DNA of 64,000 nt. Origin: a gamma proteobacterium HTCC2207 (GTDB taxonomy: Bacteria; Pseudomonadota; Gammaproteobacteria; Pseudomonadales; Porticoccaceae). The notes under the pieces are model-generated. The model did not search any database, had not been told where the DNA came from, and worked only from the letters and a program-made list of their open reading frames with translations. Shown in pieces: positions 60,045 through 64,000 of the stretch (within the stretch, counting starts at the first letter, position 1; each line of letters begins with the position of its first letter). The position numbers and the translations under genes were made by a program. Location: positions 354,930 through 418,929 of the forward strand of contig CH672397.1 of assembly GCA_000153445.1 (NCBI GenBank). The letters run 5' to 3'.

Positions 60045-61241
60045 ATGATTATCTTACGCAAAAGAATTTTAGTGGGCACGGCGCTACTGGTTATAGGCGG
60101 TTTCTTCGCTCTTCCGACAGTGCAGAGTCTCTATCGTGTCGTGCACCTTTTCGACGCAGATCGCATTGTAGAAAACTTCCGCTCCGCAGATCAGCTTGGG
60201 GCAACCCGTATTATGACTGCCTCCTCCGAGCAAAGGCCCTACCCCAGTGGCGCAGCGATTGAGTTACCCGATGGCTTTATATTTGATAAGCAGATGCGTA
60301 GCACAGAGCAGTTTTTAGCTGACTCCTGGACTACAGGGCTGCTGGTAATACAGGACGATAGGATAGTCTATGAACGCTATTCGCTCGGCCATAGTGAATC
60401 TACGCGCACCATCTCATGGTCCATGGCCAAATCGTTTATCTCCGCCATGATTGGTATCGCCCTAGATGAAGGTAGTATCGCCAGTATTGAACAGCCAGTG
60501 GATTTCTATGTCCCGGAGCTACAGGGTTCAGGCTATGAAACCGTGCGCATTAAAGATGTACTACAGATGTCATCGGGGATTGCCTTTAACGAGGACTATG
60601 GCGATTTTAATAGTGATATAAACCGCTGGGGCCGTGGCTTTGCCCTGGGAAGCCCTCAGGATAAATTTGCCGCCAGTCTGACTAGAGGTCGCGAGCCGGG
60701 TACACTAAATCACTATGTCAGTATCGACACCCATGTTTTGAGCATGGTGTTGAGCCGTGCCACGGGTAAATCAATTACCGGTTATATGCAGGAAAAACTC
60801 TACCAGCCTCTGGGCATGGAATATGACGGCTATTGGCTTGTTGATGGCGCTGGCAAAGAGATGGCTTTGGGCGGGCTAAATCTCACCATGCGGGATTTTG
60901 CCAAGTTGGGATCACTCTATTTAAACCACGGTGAGCTGGATGGAAAGCAGATTGTTCCCGCTAACTGGATCGCTGCATCGACTGTCGCAGATGCCCCGCA
61001 TCTGCAGCCTGCTGAAGGTGATTTTGGCTATGGCTACCAATGGTGGCTGCCGCTCTCAGACGACGGTGAATATATGGCGATGGGTGTCTATGGCCAGTAT
61101 ATCTATATTAATCCATCGAAGAGTATGGTGGTCGTTAAGCTCTCAGCCAACCCTCGCTACAACGACATCAGCTATGTTCCCAGCAGTGACTTTAGCCACC
61201 TCGCATTTTTTCGCAGCATAGACTCTAGGGGGGCAGATTAA
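60045..61241 (+). CDS. Serine hydrolase of the beta-lactamase/transpeptidase-like (class C) fold
   Basis: A 398-residue protein with an N-terminal membrane anchor or uncleaved signal (about 9-26) and a periplasmic catalytic domain. SxxK is S126-M-A-K129 (ISWSMAKSFISAMIG), and the second motif is Y224-V-S226 (LNHYVSIDTHVLSM). A class-C-like third motif is not obvious (GVYGQYIYINPSK region). Such enzymes are esterases, peptidases or EstB-like hydrolases; the substrate is unknown. GGGGGA precedes the ATG. It stands alone downstream of the aceA terminator. Confidence 0.85.
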   Translation: MIILRKRILVGTALLVIGGFFALPTVQSLYRVVHLFDADRIVENFRSADQLGATRIMTASSEQRPYPSGAAIELPDGFIFDKQMRSTEQFLADSWTTGLLVIQDDRIVYERYSLGHSESTRTISWSMAKSFISAMIGIALDEGSIASIEQPVDFYVPELQGSGYETVRIKDVLQMSSGIAFNEDYGDFNSDINRWGRGFALGSPQDKFAASLTRGREPGTLNHYVSIDTHVLSMVLSRATGKSITGYMQEKLYQPLGMEYDGYWLVDGAGKEMALGGLNLTMRDFAKLGSLYLNHGELDGKQIVPANWIAASTVADAPHLQPAEGDFGYGYQWWLPLSDDGEYMAMGVYGQYIYINPSKSMVVVKLSANPRYNDISYVPSSDFSHLAFFRSIDSRGAD

Positions 61242-61309
61242 TTCTTTAAAGTCGGTATAATCGCAGCCTGAAAACACACACTAATTCAGCCAGTTTCGAG
61301 CGAGCCCAC

Positions 61310-62950
61310 TTGAAAACAGAATTTCTCGGTAAGACCCTCTCAGGCCCTTTTACAGTGCCATCCGGAATTGTCACCACAGCGGTGCCCATTATTCAGTACA
61401 TGTTTGATCATATGCCGCAAATCGGCGTGATCACGACCAAAAGTGTCGGCCCTGTGCCTCGTGCTGGTAACCGCGAACCGGTTTACAGCCAGTATTCTCC
61501 TGGCAATTTTGTCAACGCTGTAGGCCTGACTAACCCCGGTGCTTCTGTAGCTGCAGAAGCCATGGCAAAACTGCGTATACCAGAGGATCGCTTTTTACTG
61601 GTATCCATATTTGGTGGCAGCCTTGAAGAGTTTGTCGAGGTGGCCAAGATTATGGCACCGGTGGCCGATGGCCTAGAGCTCAACCTCTCCTGCCCTCACG
61701 CCAAAGGTTATGGCATGGCCATGGGTCAGGACCCTGAGATGGTTCGTGCTATTACAGCAGCGGTAAAAGCCGTGGTGGATATCCCAGTGATCCCCAAGCT
61801 CACACCTAACACACCGAACATTGGCGAGATTGCTCAAGCGGCCGCCGCAGGTGGCGCCGATGGTATCTGCGCGATTAACACTGTTGGGCCAGGCTTTACC
61901 GCATCTCATGGCCACCCTGTTCTGAGTAATGGGGCTGGAGGCATGTCAGGCAAAGGTGTACTGCCTATCGCCTTAAAATGCGTGCGCGAAATACGTGAAG
62001 TGACAGATTTACCGATTATCGGGTGTGGTGGTGCCAGTAGCGCTGCCGACACGAGAGAATTTATCAATGCCGGCGCTGCAATTGTCGGTATTGGCTCTGC
62101 TCTAACCGGTATGACCACAGATGAGATTGGCAGCTACTTCAATCAGCTTGAGTCAGATCTTAGTTTCGATTCGGATAAGGCTGAAGCCCATATTCGCTAC
62201 GATATAGATATGGATTATTCGCCAGTGGTACTGGTGGAAAACAAGCGCGTCTGCAACGATATCTGTGTTCTGACCTTTGACCGCAAAGTGAATATTCAAG
62301 CCGGTGAGTTTGTTTTCCTCTGGGTGCCAGGCGTTGGTGAAAAGCCCTTCTCTGCTCTAGCCGATGACCCTTTCCAGCTCGCAGTGATCGATGTGGGTAT
62401 CTTTACCCATGCACTAATGGATCTCGAGGTAGGCACTGAAGTCTATGTCCGCGGTCCTCACGGCATTCCAGTATCTCCTGCAGAGGATGCCAAGATTATG
62501 GCCGTCGCTGGCGGAACCGGTCTGGCTGCGGTTTATCAGCTGGCCAGAGACTTTGGCAATGCTGAAGTGTTCACCGGTGCTCGCACTGCCGAGCGTCTCT
62601 ATTATCTCGAAGAGTGTAAAGAGATTGCTCAGGTTCATGTGGCCACTGATGATGGCAGTGAAGGCTTTAAAGGTGTGGTTACCGAGCTGTTGCGCAGCCG
62701 TCTTGAAGAGATGGATCAGCAGGAGCTGGATAAGCTGGTTTTCTATAACTGTGGCCCTTCGCCTATGGTGCATGCCGCGGCGAAAGTACAGCGTGAATTC
62801 TGTCGCGATGATCAGATCTTTAGTGCGATCGACTATCTGACCAAATGTGGCGTCGGTATCTGTGGAGCCTGTGCCTCACCTGATGGTCGACGTATTTGTG
62901 TCGATGGACCGTTTATGCAGGGTACACCAGAGCGGCCAGTCGAGTTATAG
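61310..62950 (+). CDS. Fused dihydroorotate dehydrogenase-like and PyrK-type iron-sulfur flavoprotein
   Basis: A 546-residue fusion. Residues 1 to about 285 are a class 1 DHODH/dihydropyrimidine-dehydrogenase-like FMN barrel, with ELNLSCPHAKGYGMAMGQDP (likely active-site C128), KLTPNTPNIGEI, and a GCGGASSAADTREFINAGAA phosphate-binding loop. Residues about 300-546 resemble PyrK: an FAD/NAD-binding part (VAGGTGLAAVYQLARDFGNA) and a 2Fe-2S site C513, C518, C521, C530 (TKCGVGICGACASPDGRRIC). PyrD and PyrK are normally separate chains. The CPHxxxxGM...GQD pattern recalls pyrimidine-degrading PreA, so dihydroorotate is not certain as substrate. Start TTG 61310. Confidence 0.82.
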   Translation: MKTEFLGKTLSGPFTVPSGIVTTAVPIIQYMFDHMPQIGVITTKSVGPVPRAGNREPVYSQYSPGNFVNAVGLTNPGASVAAEAMAKLRIPEDRFLLVSIFGGSLEEFVEVAKIMAPVADGLELNLSCPHAKGYGMAMGQDPEMVRAITAAVKAVVDIPVIPKLTPNTPNIGEIAQAAAAGGADGICAINTVGPGFTASHGHPVLSNGAGGMSGKGVLPIALKCVREIREVTDLPIIGCGGASSAADTREFINAGAAIVGIGSALTGMTTDEIGSYFNQLESDLSFDSDKAEAHIRYDIDMDYSPVVLVENKRVCNDICVLTFDRKVNIQAGEFVFLWVPGVGEKPFSALADDPFQLAVIDVGIFTHALMDLEVGTEVYVRGPHGIPVSPAEDAKIMAVAGGTGLAAVYQLARDFGNAEVFTGARTAERLYYLEECKEIAQVHVATDDGSEGFKGVVTELLRSRLEEMDQQELDKLVFYNCGPSPMVHAAAKVQREFCRDDQIFSAIDYLTKCGVGICGACASPDGRRICVDGPFMQGTPERPVEL

Positions 62951-62993
62951 GGTATTGCTTGGTAATTTTTTTATCCCTGCACTCGCCTAATGG

Positions 62994-63060
62994 GTCATCC
63001 CGACAGAGCGGAGCGATGAGGGATCACGAGATCTCTCACATGCGTTCGAGATGACAGGCT
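62994..63060. repeat. Dispersed repeat, copies C and D
   Basis: 62994-63025 (starts gtcatcccgacagagcgg) matches the reverse complement of copies A and B at 29621 and 30053 with several changes. 63029-63060 (agatctctcacatgcg, then ttcgagatgacaggct) is a 32-base copy, inverted with one mismatch, of 29783-29814. The arrangement places inverted copies 33 kb apart. Confidence 0.8.
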
Positions 63061-63098
63061 AGAGAATAGAGATGACAAACTGGCATCTTGGCCGCTGG

Positions 63099-63237
63099 AT
63101 AGTCTGTCATCCTGACCGAGATATAGTCTGCCATCCTAAACGAAATATAGTCTGTCATCCTAAGCGAAATATAGTCTGTCATCCTAAGCGAAATATAAAA
63201 TATAGTCTGTCATCCTGAGCGAAGCCGAAGGATCTCT
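63099..63237. repeat. 24-bp tandem array before fadB
   Basis: Four adjacent 24-bp units (63099, 63123, 63147, 63171), the third and fourth identical (core atagtctgtcatcctaagcg), then a 7-base spacer and a fifth unit running into tcctgagcgaagccgaagga (to 63237). The core resembles the array at 29709. No open reading frame of note lies in the 362-bp gap. Confidence 0.9.
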
Positions 63238-63312
63238 TAACGCTCAACCGCTACCCCAACATCCTGAGCCAAATGCCTAGGATGCCAGGGTTGGTCTTAG
63301 CCGCTAAGCAGT

Positions 63313-64000
63313 CTAATACAATGTTTCACCCTTCGCAGCCATTGCACGCAACGTCTCAGTGGGCCTATACAGCTCACTAATATGCGCATATCTATCACCA
63401 CGATCGCAGACTTCCTGCAGACCAATCTCATCCATCCAGCGGCAAATACCACCGCGGAATGCCGGGAAGCCAACGCCGTATATCAGCGCCATATCCGCTT
63501 CTGCTGGTGAGGCCACAACACCTTCTTCAAGACAGTGAACCATCTCCATCGCCATAGCGATCATCAGGCGATCAACAATCTCGTCTGCATCCACCAATTT
63601 GGCTTCACCGTAGAGATCAGCAAACATTTTTACCACCGTCTCATCGACCGCCTTGCTTGGCTTACCTTTTTCGTTAAGCTCATAGCTGTAGTAGCCTCGG
63701 GCATTTTTTTGACCCAGGCGCTCGGCCTGATAAATTGACTCAGTGGGCCACAGATCAGCCGTTTTCACAAAGCGCTGGGGCAAACCATCGATCATCACTG
63801 GATAGCAGTGATTTATTGTATCTATACCGATCACATCCATCAGATAAGCTGGGCCCATTGGCAGACCCCAACCCTCCATGACCTTGTCTACCTGTTGGAA
63901 ATCAGCCCCTTCAGAAATCATAATTTCCAGACCAAAGAGCATCGCAAAGAGCACGCGATTGACCAAGAAACCCGGACAGTCATTAACCACAATCGGCTTT
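63313..64000 (-). CDS. fadB: Fatty acid oxidation complex alpha subunit, C-terminal part
   Basis: The gene runs off the right edge; about the last 229 residues are visible. PIVVNDCPGFLVNRVLFAML belongs to the 3-hydroxyacyl-CoA dehydrogenase C-terminal domain, and EADMALIYGVGFPAFRGGIC is the second copy of that domain. FadB (about 715 residues) combines enoyl-CoA hydratase and hydroxyacyl-CoA dehydrogenase for beta-oxidation with FadA. The C-terminus ends at RAMAAKGETLY, usual for FadB. The upstream part and fadA are outside the window. Confidence 0.93.
   Translation of the reverse strand, partial: KPIVVNDCPGFLVNRVLFAMLFGLEIMISEGADFQQVDKVMEGWGLPMGPAYLMDVIGIDTINHCYPVMIDGLPQRFVKTADLWPTESIYQAERLGQKNARGYYSYELNEKGKPSKAVDETVVKMFADLYGEAKLVDADEIVDRLMIAMAMEMVHCLEEGVVASPAEADMALIYGVGFPAFRGGICRWMDEIGLQEVCDRGDRYAHISELYRPTETLRAMAAKGETLY

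Noticed and set aside
63099-63237. CRISPR array before fadB
   Set aside because: Tandem repeats without spacers; better explained by slippage of a dispersed repeat.

Overview
The window looks like a chromosomal segment of a free-living, respiratory gammaproteobacterium with moderate GC. Gene content and order are close to Pseudomonas and its marine relatives. Two blocks match, from memory, the P. aeruginosa order: cysB / small CXXC protein / cysH / thrH, and cysG-serS-(crcB)-rarA-lolA-ftsK-trxB-aat-bpt-infA-clpA-clpS-cspD-icd-(rluE-nudJ)-mnmA-hflD-purB. A marine Cellvibrionales/Porticoccaceae-type lineage (SAR92-like) is my inference; no rRNA or other phylogenetic marker is present to settle it. 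I see no tRNA, rRNA, CRISPR array, prophage or insertion sequence.

Layout. 0-6.3 kb: end of a dimeric dUTPase gene, mdh, bcp, yajC, a D-cysteine desulfhydrase-like gene, a Na+/alanine symporter, a 5'-nucleotidase and a small membrane protein. 6.4-10.3 kb: sulfur block (TauE-type exporter, cysB, CXXC protein, 4Fe-4S APS reductase cysH) and thrH. 10.4-15.5 kb: a TetR regulator, a DUF1285 protein and the electron-transfer-flavoprotein system (etfD divergent from etfBA). 15.5-20.9 kb: an ECF sigma-factor operon with a His-rich exported protein and a DUF3106 protein, then xthA and prc. 21.0-22.5 kb: a lone tyrosine recombinase. 22.5-26.7 kb: a gamma-glutamyl-polyamine type locus (amidotransferase, puuA-like, puuB-like, TetR) with a paired operator-like site. 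26.8-33.8 kb: gor-cysG, a 616-bp repeat-rich gap with a long hairpin, serS, crcB, rarA, lolA. 33.85-36.55 kb: an accessory patch inside the otherwise conserved lolA-ftsK junction: an H-NOX gas sensor, two head-to-head truncated alginate genes (algA' and 'alg8) and a stop-interrupted NTF2-like remnant. 36.5-52.0 kb: ftsK to roxA housekeeping block. 52.0-59.9 kb: ggt, a GNAT enzyme, rraA and the glyoxylate shunt (glcB, LysR regulator, aceA). 60-64 kb: a serine hydrolase, a fused dihydroorotate-dehydrogenase/PyrK-like flavoprotein, a repeat-filled gap and the 3' part of fadB.

How the genes work together. Sulfate assimilation (CysB, CysH, siroheme synthase CysG, a likely sulfur-anion exporter) and thiol control (Bcp, TrxB, Gor, Ggt) are well represented. 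Fatty-acid use is suggested by fadB, the ETF chain and the glyoxylate bypass. Protein turnover is covered by aat, bpt, clpS and clpA, which together form a near-complete N-degron pathway. Intergenic gaps repeatedly hold short tandem duplications (13-24 bp units) and copies of a dispersed repeat family, so replication slippage and repeat spread seem to shape the non-coding DNA here.

The best candidates for something undescribed are the ~150-bp hairpin at 29841-29993, where most arm differences are G-U compatible in the plus-strand transcript; the sigma-factor operon with the His-rich exported protein; the recombinase with its inverted repeats; and the eroded alginate locus beside the H-NOX gene.
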